Shown: one piece after another, positions 1 through 7,600 of the stretch | Layout of the letters: every line of letters starts with the position of its first letter | How positions within the stretch are numbered: the stretch's first letter is position 1 | DNA from: Planctomycetaceae bacterium | Lineage (GTDB): Bacteria > Planctomycetota > Planctomycetia > Pirellulales > Pirellulaceae | Assembly: GCA_024225195.1 (NCBI GenBank) | Contig: JAAEMV010000621.1 | Location: 1 to 33,296, forward strand | Direction of reading: 5' to 3' | DNA: 33,296 nucleotides | Position numbers and translations under genes: made by a program | The notes under the pieces: model-generated | Database searches by the model: none | The model's input: only the letters and a program-made list of their open reading frames with translations | What the model was told of the DNA's origin: nothing

Positions 1-1626
1 ACTTGCAGGCGATTCATCTATTGCCGCTTGACGATTTTCAGCATCTTCAATTTGCTTTAGAAGCTGCTTGCGCTGTGTATCCAACTCGTACAGACGCCGA
101 TAGTCGTCTTCATTGATAGGAAGTCCGGACGATTGGTCAGTTTTAATCTTTGAGTCAAGTTGATCGAACTCGAGCTCGACAGCTGCGAGATTTTCTCGAA
201 CATTTTGGACTCCAGTCATACCGAGCTTTTCAGATTCCCATTGTTCACGAAGACTAGCTAATTCCCGGCGTTTCTCTTCCATTTCAATTTGAACCGATTC
301 GAGACGCGATTTCACATCATCGTCGTTTTCATCAGCCAACTGGCGGGCCGCTAATTCCAATTGGGTAAGTCGCCGCTGGACTGTGTCGAGTTCCTCGGGA
401 ACGCTGTCGAGTTCCATTGCGAGTCTCGAGGCAGCTTCGTCGACAAGGTCAATGGCTTTGTCCGGCAGGAAGCGGTCGGCAATGTAGCGATTGGATAATT
501 GCGCCGCTGCGACAAGTGCGGAATCTTTAATTTGGACACCGTGATGTGTTTCGTATCTTTGTTTCAAGCCGCGTAAAATTGAAACGGTATCCTCTACTGT
601 GGGTTCACCTACGTAAACTGGCTGAAATCGCCGTTCGAGTGCTGCATCTTTTTCGATGTATTTTCGATACTCGTCGAGAGTCGTGGCCCCGATGCAGTGA
701 AGTTCGCCCCGGGCGAGTGCAGGTTTCAAGAGGTTGGCTGCATCGTTGCCTCCTTCGGCGGCGCCCGCACCTACAACGGTATGGAGTTCGTCGATAAAGA
801 GAACGATTTGACCTTCGGAATCCATCACTTCTTTGAGTACCGCCTTCAGACGGTCTTCGAATTCGCCCCGGAATTTCGCCCCGGCGATCAGCGCGCCCAT
901 ATCCAGAGCCATAACTCGTTTGTTTCGAAGGCTCTGAGGAACATCGTTGTGAACTATGCGAAGCGCGAGGCCTTCGGCGATTGCTGTTTTGCCGACTCCG
1001 GGCGCACCGATTAGGACTGGATTATTTTTGGTGCGACGTGAAAGGACTTGGATGACGCGGCGAATTTCTTCATCCCGTCCGATGACTGGATCGAGCTTTC
1101 CGGAGGTTGCCATTGCGACTAGGTCGATGCAAAATTTTTCGAGGGATTGGTATTTGTCTTCTGGATCTTGATCGGTGACGCGGTTGTTGCCCCGGATTTC
1201 TTTTAGACCTTCGAGCACTGCGGCCTCACTGACTGCGTTTAATTCTAGAAGTCGTTTGGCCTGCCCTTCGGTTTTTAATAAGCCCAAAAGTAAGTGTTCG
1301 GTTGAGACGAATTCGTCCTGCATGTTTTCCGAAATCGTCGCCGCGGAGTCGAGTACCTTCTGCAATTCCCGGCTAAGATCTGGTTTGTTGGTGCTGGTGG
1401 AGCTGGGAATCCGCTTGAGCTCGGTTTCAACCATGTCGGCTAATTGTTGTATCGGCGCATTCATCTTTTCCAACAACGGCGCAACGATCCCATCGGTCTC
1501 TTCCAGCAGCGAAGCCATCAGATGAACAGGTGTAATTTCGGGATGACCCATTACGCTTGCCTTATTTTGGGCATAGGCAATGGCTTGTTGGGCTTTGGTT
1601 GTTAATTTTTCAAAACGAAATGACAT
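1..1626 (-). CDS. clpB: ATP-dependent disaggregase ClpB, N-terminal 542 residues (cut by window edge)
   Basis: Hsp100 AAA+ chaperone that works with DnaK to extract polypeptides from aggregates in the cytoplasm. The frame opens at an ATG preceded by GAGGGAGG and runs off the window with no stop, so only the N-terminal 542 of the usual ~860-870 residues are present. Visible parts are the Clp N-domain (starting [16 protein letters not shown]), then NBD1 with Walker A GAPGVGKT near residue 206 and Walker B VLFIDE near 277. The start of the coiled-coil middle domain, rich in Glu/Arg/Leu, follows from about residue 400. That middle domain separates ClpB from ClpA and ClpC. It lies on the same strand as dnaK and a secreted protease upstream, forming a protein quality-control block. 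NBD2 lies outside the window and cannot be judged. Identification is very secure. Confidence 0.96.
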   Translation of the reverse strand, partial: MSFRFEKLTTKAQQAIAYAQNKASVMGHPEITPVHLMASLLEETDGIVAPLLEKMNAPIQQLADMVETELKRIPSSTSTNKPDLSRELQKVLDSAATISENMQDEFVSTEHLLLGLLKTEGQAKRLLELNAVSEAAVLEGLKEIRGNNRVTDQDPEDKYQSLEKFCIDLVAMATSGKLDPVIGRDEEIRRVIQVLSRRTKNNPVLIGAPGVGKTAIAEGLALRIVHNDVPQSLRNKRVMALDMGALIAGAKFRGEFEDRLKAVLKEVMDSEGQIVLFIDELHTVVGAGAAEGGNDAANLLKPALARGELHCIGATTLDEYRKYIEKDAALERRFQPVYVGEPTVEDTVSILRGLKQRYETHHGVQIKDSALVAAAQLSNRYIADRFLPDKAIDLVDEAASRLAMELDSVPEELDTVQRRLTQLELAARQLADENDDDVKSRLESVQIEMEEKRRELASLREQWESEKLGMTGVQNVRENLAAVELEFDQLDSKIKTDQSSGLPINEDDYRRLYELDTQRKQLLKQIEDAENRQAAIDESPAS

Positions 1627-1706
1627 GGCAATCCTCCCTCAAAAACAGGTCGTAATTATTGGCAACGACGTTCTGGCAGACGAGACGTCTAACCAGTAAT
1701 AGAGGA

Positions 1707-1723
1707 TGCGAATTGCGTGCCAA
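1707..1723 (-). promoter_or_regulatory. Candidate sigma-54 (-24/-12) promoter of clpB
   Basis: On the minus strand the sequence reads TTGGCACGCAATTCGCA. It matches the RpoN consensus TTGGCAC-N5-TTGCA with one mismatch (TCGCA) and has the required GG-N10-GC spacing. It lies about 80 nt upstream of the clpB ATG. The -24 part sits inside the palindrome GTGCCTTGGCAC. A sigma-70 reading (TTGGCA, 16 nt, TATTAC) is also possible on the same bases. A near-identical element precedes dnaK, which favours the sigma-54 reading. Confidence 0.45.
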
Positions 1724-1857
1724 GGCACATAAAATACATGCGTTTTTATGCGAAAATTAAGCCCGTTTTACGCAGTTTTGGGCGGCCGGTCAGGTGACTG
1801 CCGGTATTTTCAATAGCTCTAGATGCTATGAAACGAACCTGAAGGCATTCGCGTCAA

Positions 1858-2673
1858 CTATTTTACCTGAGCAATGGTTTCGCGGATGAATTCGGTATGG
1901 ATAGCGATTCCGAGGCCTAAAGATGTGTGAACGGTGCGTTCTTCGTTGGGAGTTATCGTGCGATCGGTCTGGCGATGTTGACCGAGGATCATGCCAACTA
2001 TTTTCAGCCCCCGGTTCGCGTCAGCGGTTTGCTTGTTTAGTTTTTGGGAATTCAAGATTACCGGTGCACCACTGTCGCCCCCAAAAGCGTTGAAATCGAG
2101 GATGAACTGGGGATGTCGGTTCACGGGAGCGTTGGGAAACGAAGCCACGGTCGCGTTTCTCAAAACAGGCCAACCTGCTCGATTCCCTTCCATTTGAGCC
2201 GGGAAGGTTGGAATTAGGCATGGCTGCGCGGGGGGTAGTAATTCGGAAGCCGATTTTCCTTTGGTGAGTTGATTCAGTGGGATCAGTTTGACATGCGCAT
2301 CGTCGGGAAGAACGAGCTGGATAACGCCGATGTCAAATCGAGAATGTTGTTTCCAGAGTGGACGTGCTTTTTCGCGAATCGCAAATTTGTGCTCTAGCCT
2401 TGCAAAGGAACCGTCTTCAATCTTCTTCCTGAGGACAAGCGTCGCAGTTTCGCCATTTAGATTTTTAAAGACATGTGCTGCGGTAACGACAACAGTTTTT
2501 TGCGGGTTGGGGGATTCGGATGGAATCGAAACAAGCCAGGCGGTGCCCGATGTTCGACCATCGGTCAATCGAAACGTTGCCTGCATGATGTCTTGCCCCT
2601 CGTTTGCAAGGCAATCAGCAGGCGCAACTGTGGCGAGGTAAACGAGTGTTCCCAGAGTAAGTAAAAGTTTCAC
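1858..2673 (-). CDS. Secreted trypsin-like serine protease (chymotrypsin fold)
   Basis: A 271-residue protein with an N-terminal signal peptide (hydrophobic residues 2-17, likely cut near CLA-NE around residue 23) and a trypsin-like domain. The catalytic triad is readable: His67 in VTAAHVF, Asp114 in FDIGVIQL and Ser201 in GGDSGAP. There is no PDZ domain, so it is not a DegP/HtrA protein. The predicted location is periplasm or outside. The start is GTG, with GGAG seven bases before it; no in-frame ATG gives a comparable signal peptide. The gene follows dnaK and precedes clpB on the same strand, which suggests a stress or envelope quality-control role (inference). The dnaK terminator ends directly at its ribosome binding site, so transcription must either read through the hairpin or start within it. 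Confidence 0.85.
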   Translation of the reverse strand: MKLLLTLGTLVYLATVAPADCLANEGQDIMQATFRLTDGRTSGTAWLVSIPSESPNPQKTVVVTAAHVFKNLNGETATLVLRKKIEDGSFARLEHKFAIREKARPLWKQHSRFDIGVIQLVLPDDAHVKLIPLNQLTKGKSASELLPPAQPCLIPTFPAQMEGNRAGWPVLRNATVASFPNAPVNRHPQFILDFNAFGGDSGAPVILNSQKLNKQTADANRGLKIVGMILGQHRQTDRTITPNEERTVHTSLGLGIAIHTEFIRETIAQVK

Positions 2674-2684
2674 GATTGGGCTCC

Positions 2685-2717
2685 AAAAAAAAAGGAGTGG
2701 CGAATTGCCACTCCTTT
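2685..2717 (-). terminator. Rho-independent terminator of dnaK
   Basis: A perfect 11-bp stem (AAAGGAGTGGC / GCCACTCCTTT) with a 5-nt loop is followed on the minus strand by a run of nine T. It lies 52 nt after the dnaK stop codon and directly against the GGAG ribosome binding site of the downstream protease gene. Confidence 0.9.
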
Positions 2718-2740
2718 AGTTTAAACGATTTGTCACACGA

Positions 2741-2755
2741 TTCCTGAATCAGGAA
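2741..2755. repeat. 15-nt perfect palindrome between dnaK and its terminator
   Basis: TTCCTGA-A-TCAGGAA is a perfect inverted repeat with a one-base centre, 15 nt past the dnaK stop. It could be an operator or a chance palindrome. The one-base loop makes an RNA hairpin unlikely without opening two pairs. Confidence 0.5.
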
Positions 2756-2769
2756 CCATTTGAAGCAAA

Positions 2770-4695
2770 TTAATCTTTCACTTCGAATTCAGCATCGATC
2801 GCCTCGTCTTCCGAAGACGGAGTCTCACTGGCATCTGCTGTGGCTCCGGCAGTCTCGTCTTCCCCGTTTTCTGCTGCGTTGGCATACATCGCAGCACTCA
2901 TAGCGTGGGAAGCCTGCTCAAGTTCCTGGACAGCTGATTTTATTGCGTCCGTGTCGACACCTTTGGAAGCTTCGCGTACTTTTTCGATAGCAGCTTCAAG
3001 TGGTTCACGGTCGGTATCTTTCAGCTTGTCCTCATTTTCCTTGATCATCTTCTCGACCTGATAGCTCATGGTCTCACCTTCATTACGAGCGGTGACCAGT
3101 TCGTACTGCTTCCGGTCGTCTTCAGCGTTCATCTCCGCATCGGACTTCATTTTGTTGATTTCCTCTTCGGATAGTCCCGAAGATTCCTTGATTTCAACGT
3201 TAGCTTCTTTTCCACTGCCAAGATCCTTGGCCGAAACATTCAAGATTCCGTTTTGGTCGATGTCAAATTTGACTTCCACCTGAGGAACACCTCGTGGAGC
3301 GGGGGGAATACCGGTGAGATCGAACTTTCCGAGGATTCGATTGTTGGCAGCCATTTTTCGCTCGCCTTGGAATACCTGGATCGTCACTGCCGTTTGGTTG
3401 TCCGCCGCAGTACTGAACGTTTGCTTTTTCTCCGTTGGAATGGTCGTGTTTCGCTCAACCAACGCTGTCAGAATTCCACCTTCCGTCTCAATCCCGAGAG
3501 TCAAAGGGGTTACGTCTAGCAAGAGAACGTCTTTTCGATCTCCAGCAAGAACAGCACCCTGGATGGCAGCACCCACAGCAACAACTTCGTCAGGGTTAAC
3601 ACCTTGATGAGGGTCTTTTCCAAAAATAGATTTGACCATCGCCTGAACCTTAGGGACTCGTGTTGAGCCTCCGACGAGAACGATCTCATCGATGTCAGAA
3701 GGTGATAATTTTGCGTCCTTCAGTGCTTGCTGCACGGGAGTCTTGCATCGCTCGACCAACGGATCGACGAGCTCTTCGAATTTTGCTCGCGTGATGTTCA
3801 TCTGGAGATGTTTTGGTCCGCTCGCGTCTGCTGTAATGAACGGAAGATTAATGTCGGATGCTTGAGCCGAGCTAAGTTCTTTTTTAGCTTTTTCGCAAGC
3901 TTCCTGGAGTCGCTGCAGCGCCATTGTGTCGTTGCGTAGGTCGACTCCATTGCTCTTTTGGAATTCGTCTGCGACGTAGTGGATTAGAACTTCATCAAAG
4001 TCATCGCCACCGAGGTGTGTGTCACCACTGGTGCTGATTACTTCAAACACTTTCATGCCGTCGTCATCATTGAGTTCGAGGACGGAAACATCGAATGTTC
4101 CACCGCCGAGATCGAATACGACAATCTTTTGTTCTTTCTGTGCTTTGTCCAAACCATAAGCCATCGCTGCGGCGGTTGGTTCGTTGATGATTCGAGCAAC
4201 TTCCAAACCGGCAATTTGGCCAGCGTCCTTCGTGGCTTGTCGCTGTGCGTCGTTGAAGTAAGCAGGAACCGTGATAACGGCCTTGTTTACTTTATGACCA
4301 AGATAAGATTCGGCTGCTTCCTTGAGTTTACGAAGCGTCTTTGCCGAAATTTCCTGAGGTGTGTATTCTTTGTCGCCAATTCCGATTTTGACGTACTCAT
4401 CGGCGGCCCCTTTTACCTCGTAAGGGATCATTTTCTCTTCTGATTTAACTTCGTTATGGCGACGTCCCATAAACCGTTTAACCGAGTAAATAGTCCGCGT
4501 TGGATTGGTAACTCGTTGGTTTCTAGCCGGTGCACCTACGATAGTTTCGTCACCATCGGTGAACGCGATAACGCTCGGGGTGGTTCGATCACCCTCTTGG
4601 TTCGCGATGACCGTTGGCTCGTTGCCGTCCATGACGGCGACAACCGAGTTAGTCGTACCGAGATCGATGCCGATGATTTTTTCGCCTTGAGCCAT
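2770..4695 (-). CDS. dnaK: Molecular chaperone DnaK (Hsp70)
   Basis: Cytoplasmic Hsp70 that binds unfolded segments in an ATP-dependent cycle with DnaJ and GrpE. The chosen ATG is preceded by AGGAGG and gives the canonical start [19 protein letters not shown], 641 residues. An upstream in-frame start would add 19 atypical residues. Family landmarks are the phosphate loops GIDLGTTNS (residues 9-17) and [11 protein letters not shown] (about 195), the adenosine motif VGGSTRVP (about 340), the substrate-binding beta domain and helical lid, and an acidic tail ending EFEVKD. dnaJ and grpE are not adjacent. It is followed by a strong terminator and preceded by a consensus sigma-54 type element. No CIRCE element was found upstream. 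Confidence 0.98.
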   Translation of the reverse strand: MAQGEKIIGIDLGTTNSVVAVMDGNEPTVIANQEGDRTTPSVIAFTDGDETIVGAPARNQRVTNPTRTIYSVKRFMGRRHNEVKSEEKMIPYEVKGAADEYVKIGIGDKEYTPQEISAKTLRKLKEAAESYLGHKVNKAVITVPAYFNDAQRQATKDAGQIAGLEVARIINEPTAAAMAYGLDKAQKEQKIVVFDLGGGTFDVSVLELNDDDGMKVFEVISTSGDTHLGGDDFDEVLIHYVADEFQKSNGVDLRNDTMALQRLQEACEKAKKELSSAQASDINLPFITADASGPKHLQMNITRAKFEELVDPLVERCKTPVQQALKDAKLSPSDIDEIVLVGGSTRVPKVQAMVKSIFGKDPHQGVNPDEVVAVGAAIQGAVLAGDRKDVLLLDVTPLTLGIETEGGILTALVERNTTIPTEKKQTFSTAADNQTAVTIQVFQGERKMAANNRILGKFDLTGIPPAPRGVPQVEVKFDIDQNGILNVSAKDLGSGKEANVEIKESSGLSEEEINKMKSDAEMNAEDDRKQYELVTARNEGETMSYQVEKMIKENEDKLKDTDREPLEAAIEKVREASKGVDTDAIKSAVQELEQASHAMSAAMYANAAENGEDETAGATADASETPSSEDEAIDAEFEVKD

Positions 4696-4820
4696 GATTG
4701 GCCTCCTGTCTGTAATTATTGAAACGATCCCGACTTTGCCAGTTGCTGCCAAGATCTTATTTTTTGATTCAGTTTCTACCTGCCCTCCGGACAGATAAAC
4801 TGCGTAACAACGATCTATTT

Positions 4821-4837
4821 TGCAAAGCCTGTGCCAA
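4821..4837 (-). promoter_or_regulatory. Candidate sigma-54 (-24/-12) promoter of dnaK
   Basis: The minus strand reads TTGGCACAGGCTTTGCA. This is a full match to TTGGCAC-N5-TTGCA, with GG and GC ten bases apart. A start site about 12 nt downstream would give a leader of roughly 115 nt before the dnaK ATG. It shares 12 of 17 positions with the element upstream of clpB. Confidence 0.55.
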
Positions 4838-5032
4838 TTAAAGAAAACCGGGAAATAAGCTTGAAAGCGGGCTTAATGCAGCCAAATCGGCCATATCTTG
4901 GCGAATCTAAGGTGAGAAGCACCATGAAATCGCCTGAGGCTGACATATTGTCATTTTACAGGGCAAGCGGCCCAGGTGGCAACGCGACAAATTGTGAGCT
5001 CAACGGCAAAGAGAGTCAAAGCTGAAACGAAA

Positions 5033-5443
5033 CTAGCGTTTCTTCTTTTTGCTGTCGTTTCGCTTCAAACCAGCTCGATCCAGCAATGAATCTTTGAACA
5101 GATCATCCAACTGCTCGTCTTGGGGCGGAGTTCCGTAAGCGCCAAGTTTCGTGGGATTGTATCGAACTTCAAATTTGTGTTTTGCGATGGTGAGTTCAGC
5201 GTCGGGGTCGAGCCGGCGGCGAGAGCCAAGCATAATTCTCTTTCCATTGATTTTTATACCATTTCGTGACCGTAAATCACGAACAAACCAATAGCCTTCC
5301 TCAATTTCCAGTAGGCAGTGATGTGAAGAGACATTGCCGTAATTAAGGACAATATCGCAACCTTCGCGGCGTCCGATTCGGAGCCGTTTTTTCATCATTG
5401 GGATCGGGTCGCCGCCGCCCACCGGTACAAGTTCGCCGTACAT
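5033..5443 (-). CDS. FHA-domain protein
   Basis: A 136-residue protein made of one forkhead-associated domain, a phosphothreonine-binding module, plus a short basic tail (KRNDSKKKKR). FHA landmarks are in order: IGRR (residues 23-26), NVSSHH (37-42), RNGIKING (60-67) and a final beta strand near KHKFEVRY. The chosen start is the ATG giving MYGELVPVGGGDPIP. A TTG 33 bases upstream would add 11 residues but lacks a ribosome binding site; the ATG also lacks a clear one. No signal peptide or membrane segment, so it is cytoplasmic. The phosphorylated partner is unknown; the Ser/Thr kinase at 27142-28305 is too far away to argue a link. It lies upstream of dnaK on the same strand, separated by the dnaK promoter region. 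Confidence 0.85.
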   Translation of the reverse strand: MYGELVPVGGGDPIPMMKKRLRIGRREGCDIVLNYGNVSSHHCLLEIEEGYWFVRDLRSRNGIKINGKRIMLGSRRRLDPDAELTIAKHKFEVRYNPTKLGAYGTPPQDEQLDDLFKDSLLDRAGLKRNDSKKKKR

Positions 5444-5618
5444 ATTTGTGACGTGAATGAAATTCACGCTGTACAAAAGGAAGTTAAAGCCCCAAACTGT
5501 TGGGACAGGAACGATCGAACCACTATGTGTGTTTTGCTCACCCGTCGTTCGAACAATTTAAATTTAAGCGGTACTTACATTGTCGTCAACTAAAAACACC
5601 CCTCATAATCCGCAACTA

Positions 5619-6557
5619 ATGGACTGGAAAGCCGATGGTTTGCGGTATTTCGGTTATAGCTATTATTTGAAGAAGATTTTTGGCTATCGGGTACAAAGGG
5701 TCAGCATCGACGCGGGATTTACTTGCCCCAACGTGGACGGAACGGTCGCAACGGGTGGTTGTACGTTTTGTGACAATCGGAGTTTTAGCCCAAGTCGGCG
5801 GCTTCCGCGACAAGACATTCTGGACCAGCTCGAAGAAGGCATATCTCGGGTCAAGCGGCGATATAAGTGCAAACATTTTATGGCTTATTTTCAGCCGGCA
5901 ACCAACACCTATGCCCCGGTCGATGTGCTGCGGCCACTTTACGAACGTGCCATTTCGCATCCCGATGTCGTTGCGATGGCAATTGGGACAAGGCAGGACT
6001 GCGTGCCAGACGATGTTCTCGATCTACTTCAGGAGATGGGCGAAAAAGTTCCACTCACAGTTGAATACGGATTGCAAACCATCCATCAAAAATCGCTAGA
6101 TTGGATGAATCGCGGTGACAACCACGATTCGTTCGTGGATGCAATGGAGCGAAGTGTTGGCCGCGGGTTTGAATTGTGCGCGCACATCATGCTTGGATTG
6201 CCTGGGGAATCGCATGCCGACATGATGGCCACAGCCCGTGAAGTTGCGAACTGTGGCTTGGATGCCGTGAAAATCCACAATTTGTATGCTGTTGAAAAGA
6301 CACCGCTTGCCGAGCAAGTTCGCTCAGGCGAAGTAAAATTGATGGAGAGAGATGAGTACGTTTCAACTTTGGTGGATTTTCTTGAATTAATTCCCCCGAC
6401 GATGGTAGTCGAGCGGATCAGCGGTGAAGCTCCCGGAGACTATTTTGTTGGTCCAAGTTGGTGTATGAATAAATCTGCGGTGCTGCAGGCCGTTAAAGAC
6501 GAGTTCGAACGCCGCGACTCGTATCAGGGGCAACGTTTTTCGGCCAACAGCAATTAG
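5619..6557 (+). CDS. YhcC/YtqA-type radical SAM protein (TIGR01212 family)
   Basis: A 312-residue radical S-adenosylmethionine protein. The 4Fe-4S motif is spaced as in the YhcC family: FTCPNVDGTVATGGCTFC carries Cys36, Cys48 and Cys51 (C-x11-C-x2-C). Later family blocks are EYGLQT (about 150), GFELCAHIMLGLPGE (about 185) and VKIHNLY (about 215). The reaction of this family is not settled; some relatives have been linked to tRNA modification. The ATG at 5619 gives MDWKADGLRY. A TTG at 5580 would add 13 residues of low-complexity character; neither start has a good ribosome binding site. It is divergent from the FHA gene. It carries no sign of damage. Confidence 0.88.
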   Translation: MDWKADGLRYFGYSYYLKKIFGYRVQRVSIDAGFTCPNVDGTVATGGCTFCDNRSFSPSRRLPRQDILDQLEEGISRVKRRYKCKHFMAYFQPATNTYAPVDVLRPLYERAISHPDVVAMAIGTRQDCVPDDVLDLLQEMGEKVPLTVEYGLQTIHQKSLDWMNRGDNHDSFVDAMERSVGRGFELCAHIMLGLPGESHADMMATAREVANCGLDAVKIHNLYAVEKTPLAEQVRSGEVKLMERDEYVSTLVDFLELIPPTMVVERISGEAPGDYFVGPSWCMNKSAVLQAVKDEFERRDSYQGQRFSANSN

Positions 6558-7192
6558 AATCACGTGCCGACGGGTTTAACTTAGGCATTTTAAGTGGTTT
6601 GCAGATTGAATGACTTGCAGGTCAGTTTCGAGGATCCTGCGAAACTTTCGCATCGCTTTAGTTACCGATTTGCCTTGCGACGTGCGTTTGGGCGAGATTG
6701 GCTAATCAAGTGGCTCGATTTCAAGGTCATCCCGCTCACCGAGGATCAGGCTAGAGATAAACATAAGGCTGGTGGTTTTCTCTAATTCTTTTCGGTCGCC
6801 CCGATCCGGATCCTTATCTTCCTGAATACAAGCATTATTGACGAGTGATTCGATGGTTTGATCGACGGACTTATTGTTGTCTGAGATTTGATTAAAAGTA
6901 TTATTTAGCGGCTTGGTCATTAGAATAGCGTCGGTGAAAAACGGGCGATTGGTCAGTCATTGAAACTGTAGCTTCTCGGAGAATCAAAGGGTCTCGAGGA
7001 GAGATTAAAGTTCGAGATCGAATCTTCCGAACCATATCCAGTAAGGGTTATGTGGTTTATGTCAGCCGGGGTGAGACGTCAAAAATTGGGCTATCGGCTT
7101 ACCCAGACCACTTGACCGTCAAATTTTGATTCGATAGCGTGTAGATATTCGGAGTTTGTGACGTCCCACAGCGTCGCTGATTCAAAAACAAC
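6558..7192. other. Long intergenic region without a convincing gene
   Basis: 635 bp between the radical SAM gene and tRNA-Cys. Overlapping short frames exist on both strands around 6594-6920; the minus-strand one is listed separately as a weak candidate. No repeat, RNA gene or terminator could be supported. Confidence 0.6.
6702..6920 (-). CDS. Possible small hypothetical protein (72 aa)
   Basis: ATG-initiated frame of 72 residues with a composition plausible for a soluble protein: rich in Asp, Glu, Asn and Lys, with a short hydrophobic stretch (TTSLMFISSLILGE). No recognisable family, no ribosome binding site. A 63-residue frame overlaps on the opposite strand, so at most one is real. It is kept only because its amino-acid composition is better than that of typical shadow frames. 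Confidence 0.22.
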   Translation of the reverse strand: MTKPLNNTFNQISDNNKSVDQTIESLVNNACIQEDKDPDRGDRKELEKTTSLMFISSLILGERDDLEIEPLD

Positions 7193-7264
7193 GGCGTCGT
7201 AGCCAAGTGGCTAAGGCAGCGGATTGCAAATCCGCCATCGCGGGTTCGACTCCCGCCGACGCCT
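7193..7264 (+). tRNA. tRNA-Cys (anticodon GCA)
   Basis: All four arms fold. The acceptor is GGCGTCG/CGACGCC, the D-arm GCC/GGC, and the anticodon arm GCGGA-TTGCAAA-TCCGC with anticodon GCA. The T-arm is GCGGG-TTCGACT-CCCGC. Discriminator base T, as expected for tRNA-Cys. CCA is not encoded. Its length of 72 nt and the GCA anticodon exclude a selenocysteine tRNA. Confidence 0.97.
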
Positions 7265-7267
7265 CTG

Positions 7268-7302
7268 AAAGAGACACGGTTTTCACCGTGTCTCTTTTTT
7301 TT
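7268..7302 (+). terminator. Rho-independent terminator of tRNA-Cys
   Basis: A 13-bp perfect stem (AAAGAGACACGGT / ACCGTGTCTCTTT) with loop TTTC runs into eight consecutive T. It starts 4 nt after the tRNA. Confidence 0.93.
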
Positions 7303-7342
7303 GCTTTGTGCCAAATCCGCCATAAGCGAGTTGGCATTTAGT

Positions 7343-7381
7343 GCCGGGGTGGTGACGAATTAACCGGGAATTCGCCCCGGC
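7343..7381. repeat. GC-rich two-part hairpin upstream of the TGA-containing gene
   Basis: An outer stem GCCGGGG (7343-7349) / CCCCGGC (7375-7381) encloses an inner stem GAATT (7357-7361) / AATTC (7369-7373) with a 7-nt loop. It has no T-run, so it is not a classical terminator. A second, weaker hairpin (CAGCTCC / GGA-bulge-GCTG) lies at 7442-7462. The 7303-7600 gap holds nothing else that I can name. Confidence 0.45.
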
Positions 7382-7600
7382 GGTGCCCCATTCGCATGCT
7401 CCTCGTCGGCGCGACTTGGGACGGTTAAATCTTTTCAATACCAGCTCCTTAGGTGGAGGCTGTTATCAGGCAAATGTTTTCCGTCCGCCAACCCAAAGAG
7501 TTTTTTTAAAAGACGTGCGAGCGGTATTGAAATTAGTTACCCTAGGCACCTCGACTTAATGATCCGCAGGGTTCTGGACTTACCGGTGAGGCATGCCACG

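Noticed and set aside
4015-4443. 142-residue frame antisense to dnaK
   Set aside because: dnaK is certain on the other strand; the frame is a by-product of its codon use.
4696-5032. CIRCE (HrcA) operator or sigma-32 promoter for dnaK
   Set aside because: No TTAGCACTC-N9-GAGTGCTAA or CTTGAA/CCCCAT pair was found in the leader region; the -24/-12 element fits better.
5444-5476. TTG start of the FHA gene at 5476
   Set aside because: It lacks a ribosome binding site and the 11 added residues are not part of the domain; the ATG at 5443 is preferred.
6594-6785. 63-residue plus-strand frame after the radical SAM gene
   Set aside because: It overlaps a better-looking frame on the other strand and shows no family pattern.
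7193-7264. tRNA next to the TGA gene as a selenocysteine tRNA
   Set aside because: Anticodon is GCA, not TCA, and the 72-nt length and arm sizes are those of an ordinary tRNA-Cys.
7099-7323. 74-residue minus-strand open frame
   Set aside because: It is the reverse complement of tRNA-Cys and its terminator; such frames are a well-known false call.
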